This document shows, piece by piece, positions 12,197 to 25,600 of a stretch of DNA of 64,000 nucleotides. The DNA lies in assembly GCF_001638985.1 (NCBI RefSeq), contig NW_017265134.1:3014131-3078130 (forward strand), in the 5' to 3' direction. Each line of letters starts with the position of its first letter. Position 1 is the stretch's first letter. The notes below the pieces were generated by a model that saw nothing but the letters and a program-made list of their open reading frames with translations, searched no databases and was not told the origin of the DNA. A program made the position numbers and the translations under genes. The stretch comes from Phycomyces blakesleeanus NRRL 1555(-). Taxonomy: Eukaryota; Mucoromycota; Mucoromycetes; Mucorales; Phycomycetaceae.

Positions 12197-13305
12197 ATGA
12201 CTGTAATTCTTGAATTAGAGAAAATGATATACTTCTGTGAGAACATCCCACAACAATACTCTCTTCTGACAGAAGATGCCTTTTTGATACTACTTTGTCA
12301 AATGACTTACCCTACTATATTGAAGGATATTTTGATAGTGTTTGGAAAATCCAAAAGCACTATAAGTAAAGTATTCAATAACATAATCAACAAGCTTGTC
12401 CAGAAGTTTGAACCCGCTCTTTTATTTGACTATCACCAGTTTTGTAAAACAAAACCTTGTGCACTTTAGCTAAGTAATCTATAGAGCAGATAAAGATAGT
12501 TTATGTTTCATTATTTTTTTAAACTAATAATAATATCTATCAATTGTTTGAAAAAGGGGCACCTGTAGAGCACTGTGTTGGGTTTATAGATGGTACATTT
12601 TTAAGAACAGCATGACTATGCAAGTTTCAATAAAGTGTATATAGTAGGCATTACATGAATTAAAAAATATAATAAAGATTACTTGTTTTTTTTATTCTTT
12701 TCTAACTACCAAATACACCTTGTTTAGAGAGGCTATGGCCTGAGATACTAGACTGTTATAACTCCAGATGGTATTACTTCTTCTTTCTATAAACCAAAAA
12801 CTGATAGACACTACAATTTATACGTTTACAAACAAAGTAGAATAGAAGACATAATGAAGAAAACATTTGATATCAGAGGCAAAGGTAATCTATGTTATTA
12901 TCTATATGGGGACAAGACATACACAAGCTCATTGTATAGGATGTGTCACTTTAGACAATGTAAGTTCTAAAAAATATATATTTAATACAGATAAGTCTTT
13001 TGAAATTCCATACTTATATCTTAGATTCTTCAAACCCAGATCACAAGGATGTGAATACAGCCATGTCAAGTGTACGCATTGTAGTAGAGAATGAATTTGC
13101 TCATGTTGCAAGTCTGTTTGCTTTTATCAAATATCTACAGTCGCAGCATATCTTTCTTTGCCCTGTTAGATTCTATTACCTTGTTGCAATATTGTTGAAC
13201 AATTTTCACAATTGCTTTAACAGAGAAAAGCAGACCAGTAAGAGGTTTGGTGTTATTTCTCTAATATCAACAGAGTATATTGATGACCTCTTGGGAAATA
13301 CGTAA
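12197..13305 (+). pseudogene. Harbinger-type DDE transposase, decayed
   Basis: Reading frame pieces in order: 12197-12469 with LILLCQMTYPTILKDILIVFGKSKSTISKVFN, the helix-turn-helix-like block found before the catalytic core in PIF/Harbinger proteins; about 12555-12660 with FIDGTF (first D); about 12725-12960 with TPDGITSSFY and YGDKTYTSS (second D); and 13024-13305 with VRIVVENEFAHV (the E) and FYYLVAILLNNFHNC. At least three stops interrupt it (for example in TA*LC and LRY*TV), and two gaps could be introns of about 60-90 bp. Not functional as it stands. Confidence 0.8.
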
Positions 13306-13637
13306 CTTTTTTTTAACAAAACAAAAAAATAATAATTACTTAAATATGTGTTTTTTTTGTTTAATCTCTTTTATTTGAGAAAAAATTACTGCAAAGGTGA
13401 AGAAACAATTGCAGTGACGAGTCTGCAGAGCATATCTTTAAGGTCTAAGATAACCTCTCAGATATCTTTAACCTCCTCAACAATTCTCTCATAGCTATCA
13501 GCAAGAAAGAATATCTTTTTCTTCATCCTTTACATTGTTCCAATCATCTTGTAGTCAGTATCAACATCAACCATATCCTTGATTTCATCCTTGAAATTTT
13601 TTAAGACAAAGTATGTGTTTGTATTTTCTATATCTTG

Positions 13638-14270
13638 CTACATTCTTTTCAGGCTATGGCTACCCTCTCTGCCCTCTCTGTCATTTTCAATTCTTCTTTT
13701 CTTAGAAGAAGAAGAACTTTGATATAGAAGTTTAACTAATCTTGTTATCCGGTCTTTTATTAACTCATTCCCTCTTTCTTTCTCAGCCATGTCTTCATTC
13801 TTCACTCTCTTCTCATCTTCCTTCTCTTTGTTCACATCATTCTTCTTTATAAACAGAGCTTATTAAAAAAAGATATTTAAATAGTACATATAATTCTATA
13901 TTTGTATTACCAGTGCAACAAGCTCAGCAAGTAGCCTTTTGAGCTCAAGGTATAAGTCGTTATTGCCACTTTCATTCTTGTCTCCATTCTTCTTCTGCTT
14001 GTATATCTTAAGAAGATATTTGCTGCGTTTCTTGGTGGCAGTAGGAGAAAGACTTTCAAGATGCTCGTCCATCTAGTTCACAATTGTTTGGACCTTCTTC
14101 CAAAGCTCGCCTTTTTTCCAAGCTTCTTGTTGAAGAAATAGACATAAATAAGGGCTTCTACTAAAGTCTCATCTCTCTTTCAGGAGTTATTCCCATATTT
14201 CTTCATCTTTTTAAAAGAGTTTTTTAGAGATTGGGCTGCTGTTGATGGATTTTATTGCTTCATATTAATT
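13638..14270 (-). pseudogene. Myb/SANT-like accessory gene of the Harbinger-like element, decayed
   Basis: On the minus strand an upstream part (about 14270-13912) reads NNS*KRDETLVEALIYVYF...FGRR, with a frame change to LWKKVQTIVN, MDEHLESLSPTATKKRSKYLLKIYKQKKNGDK and LELKRLLAELVAL. The spacing W(lost)...DETL..A...W.KV..I. resembles the Myb/SANT-like DNA-binding domain of Harbinger companions. A second exon from about 13860 gives a highly charged tail (KEKEDEKRVKNEDMAEKERGN, then SSSSSKKRR). The gene converges on the transposase. The region between them (13306-13637) has no gene. Assignment rests on context and weak motif similarity. Confidence 0.55.
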
Positions 14271-15979
14271 TTAATAGACAATAATAAGAAATAATAAGAA
14301 CAGCTATAAAAAACAAGTATATATTTAGTCTTATATTTGTATTCATGCATGTATTTTAAATCTCTGTCATGTAAGCACTTTTTATTTTAGCATACTGAGT
14401 TTGGCAAGAGAAAATAACAAATAATGATTGGCTAAAGAAAAGTGTAAAAAAAGTGTAAAGCAAAAAAAAATTTATATAAATTATAAAAAAAAATTTTTTA
14501 TACTTTTTTTTGGAAGTTAAAAGGAGCCTTTCCTTTTTTGGCAAGTAATTTCCTTTTTAAAAGTATAGAAATAGAACCTCAAATGTTGCTATTGTGAGAT
14601 AATATTAGCTGTGATTTTTTTATAAATTTAAATTTAAGAAAACTATTATTGAGATAATTTTAATTAAATATTTATTTTCATATAATATAGCCTCAGTTAT
14701 AGAAGTAATATTGAATAACAATGATATAGAGATTGACTTTGAAGACAACATTGATGCCAAAGATCAAGTTGAAGATACATATAATACTTTTATTAAAGTT
14801 TTATAATCATTTATAATACCTAATAATTTGATTCCTTTTTACTTAACAAAACAGTCAAAGACTGACCTCTTTTTGATATTGATTTCTGATTTGATTCTGA
14901 AAGCAAAGATGAGAGTGTCATTGAAGCAATCATTTTAAACATTTCTGACAATGAATCTGATGATGTTAGAGATTAGTACAAAAAGCACATATAAATCAAT
15001 AAAGTCAACAATTATTGATTTTTTTCAGAAGAATACTTTTCTTCATCCAATATACCAGTTAATTCTACTCATGCTTTTATTGCTTCTTTTGCTGCCTTTT
15101 TTATATTCAAATATGTTGTCAATTCTGGAGGTGCTGTTCTATTAAAGTTTTTTACAATGCAAAAGACCGCTGATTTTAGTTCCTGAAAACCTGCAAAAAT
15201 TTTACTACAATTTTCGATTTTTAATTTTTTCAAATAATTTCTATTTTTTTCTGTTGTGATTTCAGATCGCTCTTTTTTAGCTGTAAAATCACACTACCAT
15301 CATTTTTTTGGCCATAAAATTACAAAATTGGGTTTTTTTTTTTATATTATACACTTCTTTGATATAATTCTAAATTACATTGAAAAAGCACTTATACAAA
15401 AGTTAATATAATATTTAATAAAAATTATATATATTCTTAAGGTTTCACTTTTTCTATTTCAAAATAAATCATTTAAATATTTTTTATGTATTATAAATGT
15501 GAATATAAAAACAAATATTTAATCCATATATTTCAAAGGAACGAGACAAAAGGTTGTGATTTCATTTTTACTGTGGCAATATTTTTGTGTGATTTTTCCC
15601 TTTGATATATGGAACTAAAATATCAGATTTTTTTTATTTCACATGTTGTGAGAGGCGAATGTTCCATTTTTGAATTATTTTTCGTCATGGTCGAATCATC
15701 GTCATATCAAATATTATAATTCTAAAAAAAGACTTTTAAAAAAAATTGCGTACACTTTTAGTAATGTGCGCAGTATTTGACTTGGTTAATGACTTAACAA
15801 TATATGAGTATAATTATGATGATATGTGCGGTAGATGTATCAAAGAATTACTTGGCATACTATAGTCATGGCATGGAGCAGTATTTTATCTATTTATAAT
15901 TTTTTTTTTGGTATATAAAGACCTTGATCAAGATCTCTTAAAATCTATATAATTTTTTTTATAATTTAAAACAATCGAC

Positions 15980-18900
15980 ATGTCCAATAATCAAAAGAAA
16001 GACAGTTATGTTATCTGCAAATGTCCAGACTGTACAAAGTTGGATAGCTGTGGAAAGAAACAGAAAAGACAAAATGCACAACGACACTATGAGAAACATA
16101 TAGTGCCTGTTGCCAAAGACGATGCAATGGGTAAATAACAAGAATAACTCGAGCTGTACATGTAAAATTAATATAAATTAATTCATAAAATAGATGTTCC
16201 TGAAGAACATTTTGACGACATGGAAGTAGATAGTATTGACAGTGACAATGACAATGATTATGATTACGAGAACGAAGGCGAAGGCGAATATGAAGACGAA
16301 AATGAAGAACAAAACATTGAATTTGATCAAGAAGGTAAGAAAATAAAATAAAATAAATGAACAAAATAATAATTGAAACTGATATATATTTTTTTTATTT
16401 TTTATTTTTTATATGATTATAATTGTAATTATATTTTTATTTCTACATCTTTACAACAATTATTCCTTTCCAGTTGACTTACCTTTGTCCCAAGAAGAGT
16501 CCATCTTTACTGCCGAAGATACAATTACAGGAGCATTTGTGGTTGATGGCGATGAGATTGAAGAAGGCAATACCGGTTTTGATTTTGAACAAGAAGAAAA
16601 CTTTGATGAGACCAGTGGGACCTCGATAGTAGAATCAGGTATGAATTAATATGGTATAGACAATTAATCAATATATTAATTTAAACTAACTTAACCTTTG
16701 TCTTCATAGTTTGTCCTTCGTCTTTTGATAACATGCCCTTGTATATCCGCTTTGTTGCAGTATTCATTGTCATATTTCACTTGATCTTTTTGGTGGAAAG
16801 CGGTGGATCGATTCTCATTGAATTTTGTAATACTCTACTGTCTCTCTGTGATATGTCTGGCGCCCTTCCACTGACGATCAATAGCTTGAAGCATAAGACA
16901 GGATTTAACATGGCAACAGACGGAATGACAGTATACATTGCATGCTCACAATGTCATTCGATTTATCCTCTGGAAACAAGTCAAAGAGTCTGTACATTTA
17001 AGAAATTCTCTCAATCCGCCATTTGCAACAACAATCTCTTTAAAGTGTCAACCGGAAATCGTTCTCTTCCAGCAATGGTATATCCATTCAACTCTCTGAA
17101 GTACGCCTTGCAACAAAAATTCTCCAAGCCAGATTTCGTGTCCAAGATCAATTTGTGGAGAAGTCGTCAAATAATTGAAAACACCAAACTTGACATTTTC
17201 GATGGTGCAGTTTGGAGTGATATTAAAGACATCAATGGCAGACGGTTTGTTGATGGTAGCCGATCTTTAATGTTGACTCTGAATATCGATTGGTTTCAGC
17301 CATTTGATGGACGAACACATTCCAGTGGTGCAATATATCTCTCTATCAACAATCTCCCATGGAGTGAACGCCTTAAGTCTGAAAATGTCATTCTTGTTGG
17401 TATGATGCCTGGGCCGAAGGAAGCAAGCACTGACAGCATGAATCATTACTTGAAGCCGCTCGTTGACGAATTGTTGGAGATGTACATTGGTGTAGAAATG
17501 ACAGACTCACAAAATAGAAAGATTGTTGTTCGTGCTGCATTGATGTGTGTTGCCTGTGATATCCCTGCCGCTCGCAAAACCTCTGGATTTACTGGCCACA
17601 TGAGCACATGCGCCTGTCACAAATGTCAACGACAATTCACGACTATAAAGAAGACCAGCAAGCTTGACTACTCTGGATTCAAGTATAGCAATTGGGTGAG
17701 ACGCACGAAGACAATGAATCTGAAACACGCTGTCAGCTGGGCAAATGCATTGAACAATACTGAGCAAACACGCCTAGAAAAAGAAAACGGCACTCGGTGG
17801 TCAGAGCTTCATTGGTTATCTTACTTTGACCTAGTCCGCTTTACAGTTATAGACCCGATGCATAACCTCTATCTTGGAACTGCAAAGCGAATGATTCAGA
17901 TATGGCGCGAGTGTAACTACATCAATGAAAAGAATCAGTTAACTATGCAAGAGCTTGCCAATGGTATTGTTGTATCTTGTGGATATGCGCGTATAACAAA
18001 GAAGATTGCCGATGGGTTTTCGTTCATGAAAGCTGACAAGTGGAAGTCATGGTGCGTCATATACTCTCCATTTGTTCTGAAGCATGTGCTCCCAGCCAAG
18101 AATCTCGAAAACTGGATTTTGTTTGTTGACGCATGCCGCTTACTCACAAAACCTTCGATCAATGACAAAGAAATAGACGAAGCCCACAGTAAACTCCAAT
18201 TGTTTTGTACAAGATTTCAGACACTGTATGGAAAATCGGCCATGACACCGAATATGCATCTACATCTTCATCTTGGCGAGTGTGTTCATGACTTTGGGCC
18301 AATTTATGCTTTCTGGTTATTCAGTTTTGAGAGATACAATGGTTTGTTGAAGAATATCGAAACAAATCAAAAAGGCGGCTTCGAATCAACAATGATGAAG
18401 AGATTTTTGGAGAGAACATACATTGGCAGCTTCATACAATCTTTCGTCAACCATCTCCCCCAGTTCGCAATTGACTTTCTGCATCGCATTTCAAATAGTC
18501 AAGATCAATTAGCAGCATTGCATCCATCTTCTACTGCCAGTACCTTTTCTCTGTCTGACTTTGTTGAATATTCGTTAAACCCTCGTCATTCTGCTTTGGG
18601 TTGTGAGCCATTGCCCCCTTCAGTGTTTCCGATTAAACTCGACCAAAGGATTACAATGTGCAAGGGACATTATGAATGTTTACTGGAGTTTTACAGACAC
18701 GCGTATGGCAGTCACGATCTTTTTGACCATTATTCAAACTGCGAGTCTAACCAGATTTTTGTCAATAACCGAATTGAGAAAATGAAATGGATATCTCTTC
18801 TTGGACAGGAATACTCTTCTGGATCTTATTTCCGCGCCTATTATCTTGAGAATAACAGTGAAGATAAAGCAGTGTTTCCTGGCCATATACTGTATTTATT

Positions 18901-19168
18901 TCAACATTTGATAACCATCAACGAAACTGTCATCACCCATACTTTTGCGTTTGTTGAGTGATACTCTAGTTATTCTTCGGGGAGTTACCAGCCAATGTTA
19001 AATGAAGGCATTGAGCTCTGGAATGAACCTACTTCTGTACTTAATTATGAATGTATTATTCCAGTACATTGTTTATATTCACCAATCGCAATTGCTAAAT
19101 ATAGGTTTACTATAACTAGTGAATTTAAACGTTTAGTAATCCCTTTACCCCAAAAAATAGAAGCTTAA
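15980..19168 (+). CDS. Tnp2-like CACTA transposase of element 2 (one nonsense codon near the end)
   Basis: Exon 1 (15980-16132) encodes CKCPDCTKLDSC...RHYEKH, a CxCxxC...HxxxH finger. Exons near 16193-16333 and 16473-16639 are very acidic. The main exon (about 16710-19168) has VACSQCHSIYPLE-type cysteines, TLNIDWFQPFDGRTHSSG, MMPGPKEAST, ACDIPAARKTSGFTGHMSTCACHKC, IDPMHNLYLGTAKRM and FWLFSFERYNGLLKN, covering the expected D, D and E positions of the Tnp2-like core. A TGA at 18959-18961 stands where element 1 has a tryptophan (FIKWFR); the frame then runs on to VIPLPQKIEA and TAA at 19168, so TGG to TGA is the likely change. It is the best preserved transposase of the family here; loss of only about 70 C-terminal residues might be tolerated. 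Confidence 0.85.
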
Positions 19169-19235
19169 ATAATATTAATAAAATACCACTTTGCACTCTT
19201 TTATCAATTTATTAGAAAATGTTTGATTTATTGTC

Positions 19236-20469
19236 TTATTGTTTCTTTGACCATGATGGCAGCTTGTTTGCCTTGGTCTTACTAAGCTGCTTATCTCTTA
19301 TTCCTTTAAATTTATGCTCGAATGGACGGGTATTATTTTTCTTATCATGAGCTGCCTCATAATCCGCATCAAGTTCATCAACGAACCTATCTCCCTATAT
19401 GTCAATGTAAGTATTATTACACACCATCCAAAAAAATAGTTTTTTGTACTATACCTCTTCGCTTCTCCAGCTTGGACGGAATCTCCAAAAAAAACTCTTT
19501 TCTGAGGACGAATCCTGTTCCTCTTCTTCTCTTTCGTCATCACTCTCAAGGTCTGACATGTAATCAGCATGGAGAATACTGTCAACATTCTCTCCAAAGC
19601 TGTTCACAAAGTGTGCCCAATTGGCTTTCAAGGCAGATTGTCTTCTTTCACACGACTATATATAAATATATAATATTTCTAATTTAATATCACATCTAGT
19701 ATATTGTGTGCATGTGTTTTTTACCTTTACACGTCGCTGACGAAGACAGGCCCGTCGATTCTCTTCCTGCTTCTTTTCTCCTGTTTTTTTTTCTTGCAAC
19801 TTTCTGTTGCCAATGTGCCGCACAATCTTAGTTCGAAGAGTTGGCAAGTCCATCTTTTTCCCCTCTTCTTGATGACGAAGGTAATCGGTAACAGACTTCA
19901 GAACGAGTCTGTTTCCCTCACTGTTTTTATTTTCATTGGTATTGTATTGGTCATACAATTTCTCTTCACTCAAATAATCGCGCAACAATTGCTATAATAT
20001 GAATGTATATTAAATTCTATCTACATAAAAACATATTATGATTACTTACATCCAATGTTGGTTGACGTCCAGGCGACATGTCTTGCTCAACTGCATTACT
20101 AGCAGTGGCTTCAGCTTTCTCAGAAGATGTGTTCTTCAAAACAGTGTTTAAGACACCATTCATGGTATCAAGTTTCTCGTACACATCATGGATGTTACGA
20201 GTTCTACCCGACGAATCACCTTCAAGATTCAACCGAGCTCTCTTTGGTGCTAGTGGTCTTTGATTGCTCACTGTTCCCTGTGAGTGTTGCAACATTATCG
20301 TCCTTATATCATTGGTATTTCTTGGTGGGCTTTTTTTTGATTTTTATAAAAAACGAAAATAAAATTAATATAAGAAAATTGAAGACTGCCTGGTTTTAAT
20401 CTACCTTCCCACAGAAGGTTCTTCACCAAAAGCATTGTTAACTGAATTGTTATTGAGATTTCTTGACAT
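19236..20469 (-). CDS. Companion protein of element 2 (SWRSDE family), apparently intact
   Basis: Five exons on minus: 20469-about 20406 (MSRNLNNNSVNNAFGEEPSVG), about 20331-20051 (SPPRNTNDIRTIM..., ending GRQPTLD), about 19993-19727 (QLLRDYLSEEK... to RRACLRQRRVKVK), about 19656-19456 (SCERRQSAL... acidic, then FRPSWRSEE at the donor) and about 19408-19236 (FVDELDADYEAAHDKK... to KLPSWSKKQ, stop). No internal stop found. The order coil, basic block, acidic block, RPSWRSEE, P-x-W matches the companions of elements 1, 3 and 4 although overall identity is low. Function unknown. A role as a DNA-binding partner of the transposase, like TnpA of plant CACTA elements or Myb proteins of Harbinger, is inference. 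Confidence 0.75.
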
Positions 20470-22647
20470 TGTGAATAATAAGAATAGTTTGTTTTTTTTT
20501 AAATCCAAAGGGTCTATTTATATTATGTTTAATTTGGGCTTTAAGTTTTATTCTTTCTCAGAGAACACCATGATCTATTACGTAACAAGAACAGCTTTGA
20601 ATGTTTCCACTCTTGTTGTGAGTATTTTATGTGTTTCTTTAATTTAATTTTCAATCCATGTTTTATTCTTATATTATGTATTAGTATTTGAATAATATGA
20701 TTTTATACTATACTCTGTTTTTCATATGTATTAGCTGCTGGCATAGTGCAACTGCGTTTTCTTTCAATTCTAAGTTACAGACAAAAATTATTTTTTGATT
20801 TATTTACTTTTAAAAAAAACCCCGAATTCGTATTTAATAGAATAACTGCGCCCCTCTTTTTTATTTTCTCTTTCTTTAACCTGCTCTTCTCATTTTGTCT
20901 CTTTTTATATGTCTTGGTAAGCTTACTCTTAAGATCTCAACTTTTATTAATACTTTTGGCTTTTAGAATCATCTTAATATATATTAGATAAACAATACAC
21001 TCAACAAGCATTCAAAACAGTACAGGTAATAAACAATCTCCTAACTAAAATGAAACACCTTGCTGACTAAATATTTTTTACTTTTAAAATGATAGGGCTT
21101 CTACCCATTTTGTAATAAAAGATATTTTGCTCTTGACACTATATACTTTCTGGTATTGTCAGTCTATGAAAAGGTAATATATATATAACTCAACTTAAAT
21201 AATGTAACTTATCAATTCTTCTTCTCAGATAAATATGTCACGCCTTTTTTTCAAGTCATACTGGTTTGCCCCCTTTTGCAAACGCGTGTCTATAATATGT
21301 AAGTAATTCAAGTGTCTTTACAATCAAAGCATACATATTAATAAAGTTGTTTATTTTATTTCTTGCTTTTTATTTAAAAGAAAATATCAATCAAACGGAT
21401 TTTTATTCTATCGCAAGATTTGTTATGAACCCTCATAAATGATCTAGTAAGTATGTTATTTCATTTTATTTCATAAAGAAACCTGTATTAATACTTCTGT
21501 ATCTTTTTTTGCTCTAAGCTAATGTAGTTCCAAACAAACGTATTCTCCAAGAAAATACCAAGGATTTCATTTTCAGTTAAAGAAGTGTAAAACCAAAAAA
21601 CGCGCCGAATACATGAAACCGATAAGGTAGGGAAGTATAGTATAAGTTAGGTCATCCAATGTATTCAAGCCGTCCAATAAATGAAAGTATAACATGTATA
21701 CAAGTCGTACTATTCGGATACACACTTTTAAAGAAGTATTAGTGGTTCATATTAAATAGCTAAATATATTTTCCAACCATTCAAAAATCAATAAAAACCA
21801 TTTTTTCCATGAGATTCTATTTTAAATGCGTCATCTCTTGATGATGTCAACAAGATCTATTTAAGTTTTTTTTTACAATCATTCATTTGAATGCTGGTTC
21901 CTGTCAGATTTCAGACTGATTCTAGGTCGATTTTAGTGAGGTCTATCCAATAATATCATGTAATTAAAGCAAATAAAATTTTTTAAGAGGTAGAGAGTTC
22001 AAAGCCAATTCTATAACAAGTAGGGTTTAGGTACGGTTTGAAGTTATGGGTGAATATATAACCAGAATTACAGACAATTATAACATTTCAAGAAAAGGGG
22101 GAATTATAACTCTCAATTTATCTATTGATTTTAGTATCTATAATCTCATCATTTGGTTAACTAAATGAACCAATTTTTGTAACAAATACCAAACTATAAT
22201 TGAACATAAACCACCAATTTTTGGAGGATTTAAACAAAAATTAAGCTACTTAAATCGGTTGTCTTTTGCAGTGTTAACAAAGTATTGTCACAATTTGGAC
22301 AGTCTCTCTGTCTTTCCCTCAGTATAAATGGTGTCAACTCTATGACTGGTTTCAGCAATGTGACTTGAGATGTCTAGCAGTTTGCTGCATGTGGCAATTA
22401 CACTGCAAAAATTATATAATTTCATCATGGGAAAGTTGAGTAAAACCAAAGAGACAAGTTAATCAAATTCTAACTCCATCATTTTTTCAAATTTTGGCAG
22501 CAATAATACTATGTAGCTTTTTCTATTGGATATAAGACATATTGCATCTTTTAATGGTTATCTAAAAAAATAAAAACTATAAAAATAAGCTGTGCTATTG
22601 AATATGTTCCTGTTTGTACAAATTTTATAAACGCAAGCAAACTTAAA

Positions 22648-25600
22648 ATGTCTAATAAGTACAACTTAATTAAATGCAATTGTTCAGTGTGCTCTCCCAA
22701 TGATAGATATTTTGCTATGGTCTCTACTCAGACATGCTGTAGACATTTTGCTGATGATGTGCAAAGAAATTTTCAAAGATAATATTATATGTAGAGAAAC
22801 ACTATACATTTTATTTTATTTTATTTTATGCGACAATTTAATAAATTTATATAATATAGTATTGTCTCTTGAAGTAGTAGATATGGTAAATGAAAATGCC
22901 AGTGACATTGTGAATGACAATTCCTAAAACATGATGAATTACAACATAAGCAACATGGATTCTGAGCCTGAGAGCAATGTTTTTGAGATTCACAAAGGCA
23001 ATTATATAATTTTATTGTGTTGTATAAGAAATCGTAAACCTAACTAGTTATATCTTCCAAATATAGTCACAGAAGATATATCTGACTCTACCAACAACAC
23101 TTGCGTAGATTCTAATGAGACTGATAATGCAGACCAAAATATTAATGGTAAGTAAAAAACTAAACGAAATACCTTGAAAAAAACCTTGCTCATTAATATA
23201 ACCGCCAAACAGAACAACGCTTTAGACACACAATGCCAGCTGATCCAATCCATGCTTTCATTGCATCCTTCACTGCATTTTTTATATCAAAATATGTAGT
23301 CAATTCCGGTGGTGTCATCTTCATCAAATTTATTAATGAGGTGCTGATACATTTTGGTTAATTGTTCCATCTGCCATTGAGTCTACCAAGCTTGTATTCT
23401 ATGACAGAGTTCAATGCATTGACAGAAAGTGTCTAACGCTTTGTGGCATGTAGTGAATGCCATAAAATATTTTCTGAGTCTGAGCCTGTTCCACAGTGTT
23501 GCAATTTTAGAAAACTATCTGGAGACGTATGTGGAACCCAACTTCTCTTGGGAGCATCCAACAACCTAGATCGGCCAAAAAAGATGTACATATACAACTC
23601 AATCACAACAGCAATCTCAATTCTTTTCTCTTGCTCTGAATTTGAGAGAGCCATCAATCTCTGGAGGTTCAGACAACAAGTGCCTAGAAGTCTTTTTGAT
23701 ATATATGATGGTGCAAAGTGGAGAAACTTGAAAGACAGTAACAATCAGCAATTTTTAGCCCATGAACGTTCTCTAATGCTTACATTAAGTATCAATTGAT
23801 TCCAGCCTTTTGATGAGATATTATACTCGTGTGGAGCTATCTATCTGTCGGTTAACAACCTGCCAAGGGAAAAGAGATACAAGAAGGAGAATATCATTCT
23901 TGTCAGTCTTATGCCAGGACCAAAAGAAGCCAAAACCAGTGAGATAAACCACTACCTTCGTCCTCTCATAGTTGAGCTCAAGAAGCTGTACTTGGGTGTG
24001 GTTCTTTCTACTAATGAGTGTCCGTCTAGTACATTGATTTATGCTGCATTGCTCCTCATTGCCTGTGACATCCCGACTGCAAGAAAAACATGCGGGTTTA
24101 CTTCACATGCCAGTATTAATGCATGTCATATATGCAACTGCCATATCTCTTGTCGTACAGATGGAAAAGACATGAACTATTCTGGTCTTGTGTTCTCTGA
24201 GTGGGTGTCTCATACCAACGAAAAACATTGCAGAGATGCAGAGAAATGGAGACGTGCCAGAAGTGAAGCTGAGAAAATGAGACTGGAAAGAGAGAATGAT
24301 GTGCGTTGGTCAGAGCTCCTTGAACTGAAATACTTCAATGCAGTCGAATGCACTATTATCAATCCAATGCACAACCTGTTTCTAGGCACGGCAAAAAGAA
24401 TGATGAAGAGATGGAGAGCTGATAAGCTGCTAACTGACGAGCATCTTGTCAAAATGCAGCATGAAGCTGACAGCATGATTGTTCCTCTCAACATAACTCC
24501 ATTGAGAAACAAGATTGTAAAGGACTTTTCATTTATAAAGGCAGATGAATGGAAGTCCTGGTGTTTAGTCTACTCCCCTGTTCTCTTGGCTGGCCATTTA
24601 CCATCTGAAAATCTCAACAATTGGATGCACTTTGTTAATGCTTGCAGGTACTTGACTAAGCCAAGTATTACAGCTGTAGATCTTTCTCACGTTTACAATT
24701 GTTTGAAGTTGTTTGGTCAGGGATGCGAGGATGTGTATGACAAAGATTTCATATTGCCTAATATGCACTTACATATGCATCTCAAAGAGATGGTTCTGAA
24801 CTTTGGTCCAGTATATGGATACTGGCTTTTTAGCTTTGAAAGATACAATGGCCAATTAAAAAACTATAAGATGAACAAGAGGGACGGGTTTGAAGGAACC
24901 TTTATGTGTAAATACCTTGAGGATGCATATAAAGCAGATCTTGCTCGTATAATACTCTTACTTGTTTTCATTACATCACACCATTCCTTGATATACAAGC
25001 TCATTGGTTCAGTTCCGACTCTTGCCACTGCCATTTCCATCCCTGCCATGCCTTACTTATTGACTGCTTCTAGTTTCAATTTGAAGAACTTTCTTGATTC
25101 TGCTGTTGTAACTATTAACAATGTAAAGGGTAATAAGACATTGCTTCTGTCCGCCTTTCCTCTCAATCTTGGGAATTTTATGCTAATGGAAGAAGATGAG
25201 TATGCTCATCTACTTAAGTATTACAGAACAGCATATAACAATACTTCACTGAAAAATTACAGGCAGGCACTCTTTGGCAAATTTTTTGTAGACAATATTA
25301 TCCAGAAAATTTCATCGATCAATCTTCTTAGACAGATTTACAAGGGTAGTAATGATATAGTTTGATGAGATTCAGTAATACAAGCAATGTTTCATGAAAA
25401 CAATGGCCACGGAATGAGTGCCTTTACTGGCCAAATTCAATATCTTTTTGTCAGTGACATCATTGATCATGTGATCTACTAAGCAGATAGGCATGTATTT
25501 GCTTATGTTAGATGATATAGAACAGCAAGTCAAGATACATGAAGTGATCAGTACATACTGTAGAAAAAAATCTACAAGTATTTGAAACAAGCTGCCTTAT

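Larger units (their letters stand above)
11655..14590 (+). mobile_element. PIF/Harbinger-like DNA transposon nested in the relic
   Basis: 2936 bp, flanked by ATT on both sides (11652-11654 and 14591-14593). Termini are inverted: AGCAACGTTTGGG at the left and, as complement, AGCAACATTTGAG at the right. Removing it restores the element-4-like sequence ...ACAACAAGATATTGTGAGA. It encodes a DDE transposase on plus (12197-13305) and a Myb/SANT-like protein on minus (13638-14270), the usual two-gene content of PIF/Harbinger elements. 3-bp duplication fits the superfamily, although ATT is not the usual TWA. Confidence 0.88.
15155..22273 (+). mobile_element. Element 2: complete two-gene CACTG transposon
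   Basis: 7119 bp flanked by TTA on both sides (15152-15154 and 22274-22276). Inverted ends: CAATGCAAAAGACCGCTGAT at the left, CACTGCAAAAGACAACCGAT at the right complement; the left has one change in CACTG. Removing it rejoins the relic transposase frame (AVLLKF + NKVLSQFG), so the borders are exact. It carries a transposase on plus (15980-19168) and a companion on minus (19236-20469), tail to tail with 67 bp between stops. 15180-15979 and 20470-22260 hold no gene I can support; several AT-rich frames there are chance. Confidence 0.93.
10958..22400 (+). mobile_element. Relic of an element-4-like CACTG transposon, split by nested insertions
   Basis: Begins CACTAGAAAAATAGAGTAGTTTCATC after TAA, very like the right terminus of element 4 read inward, and stays alignable to element 4 (39604 downward) through 11654, 14591-15154 and 22274-22400. 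The gaps are a Harbinger-like element (11655-14590), element 2 (15155-22273) and, at its last visible base, element 3 (22401). The remaining part of this relic is not in the window. The 3-bp TAA before 10958 equals the TAA duplication of element 4, but its partner cannot be seen. Confidence 0.85.
11540..22400 (+). pseudogene. Tnp2-like transposase remains of the relic element, in three pieces
   Basis: Piece 1 (about 11540-11654) aligns with the zinc-finger exon of element 4 up to RRHVQQDI, with the cysteines largely lost and a TGA present. Piece 2 (14591-15154) holds the acidic exons (NDNDIEIDFEDNIDAKDQVED) and the start of the main exon ending in AVLLKF. Piece 3 (22277-22400) resumes exactly at VNKVLSQFGQSL and runs to QQFAACGN, where element 3 begins. 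All three follow the element-4 transposase (38220-39022, minus) in order. Many stops; clearly dead. Confidence 0.8.

Noticed and set aside
19322..20399. Plus-strand ORFs at 19322, 19704 and 20127
   Set aside because: They are antisense to the exons of the element 2 companion gene, which has consistent splice sites and family motifs.
15345..21590. CACTTCTTT (15352) and AAAGAAGTG (21580) as ends of element 2
   Set aside because: They match for only about 9 bp and have no target duplication, whereas 15155 and 22273 give longer inverted ends, TTA on both sides and restore the interrupted relic frame.
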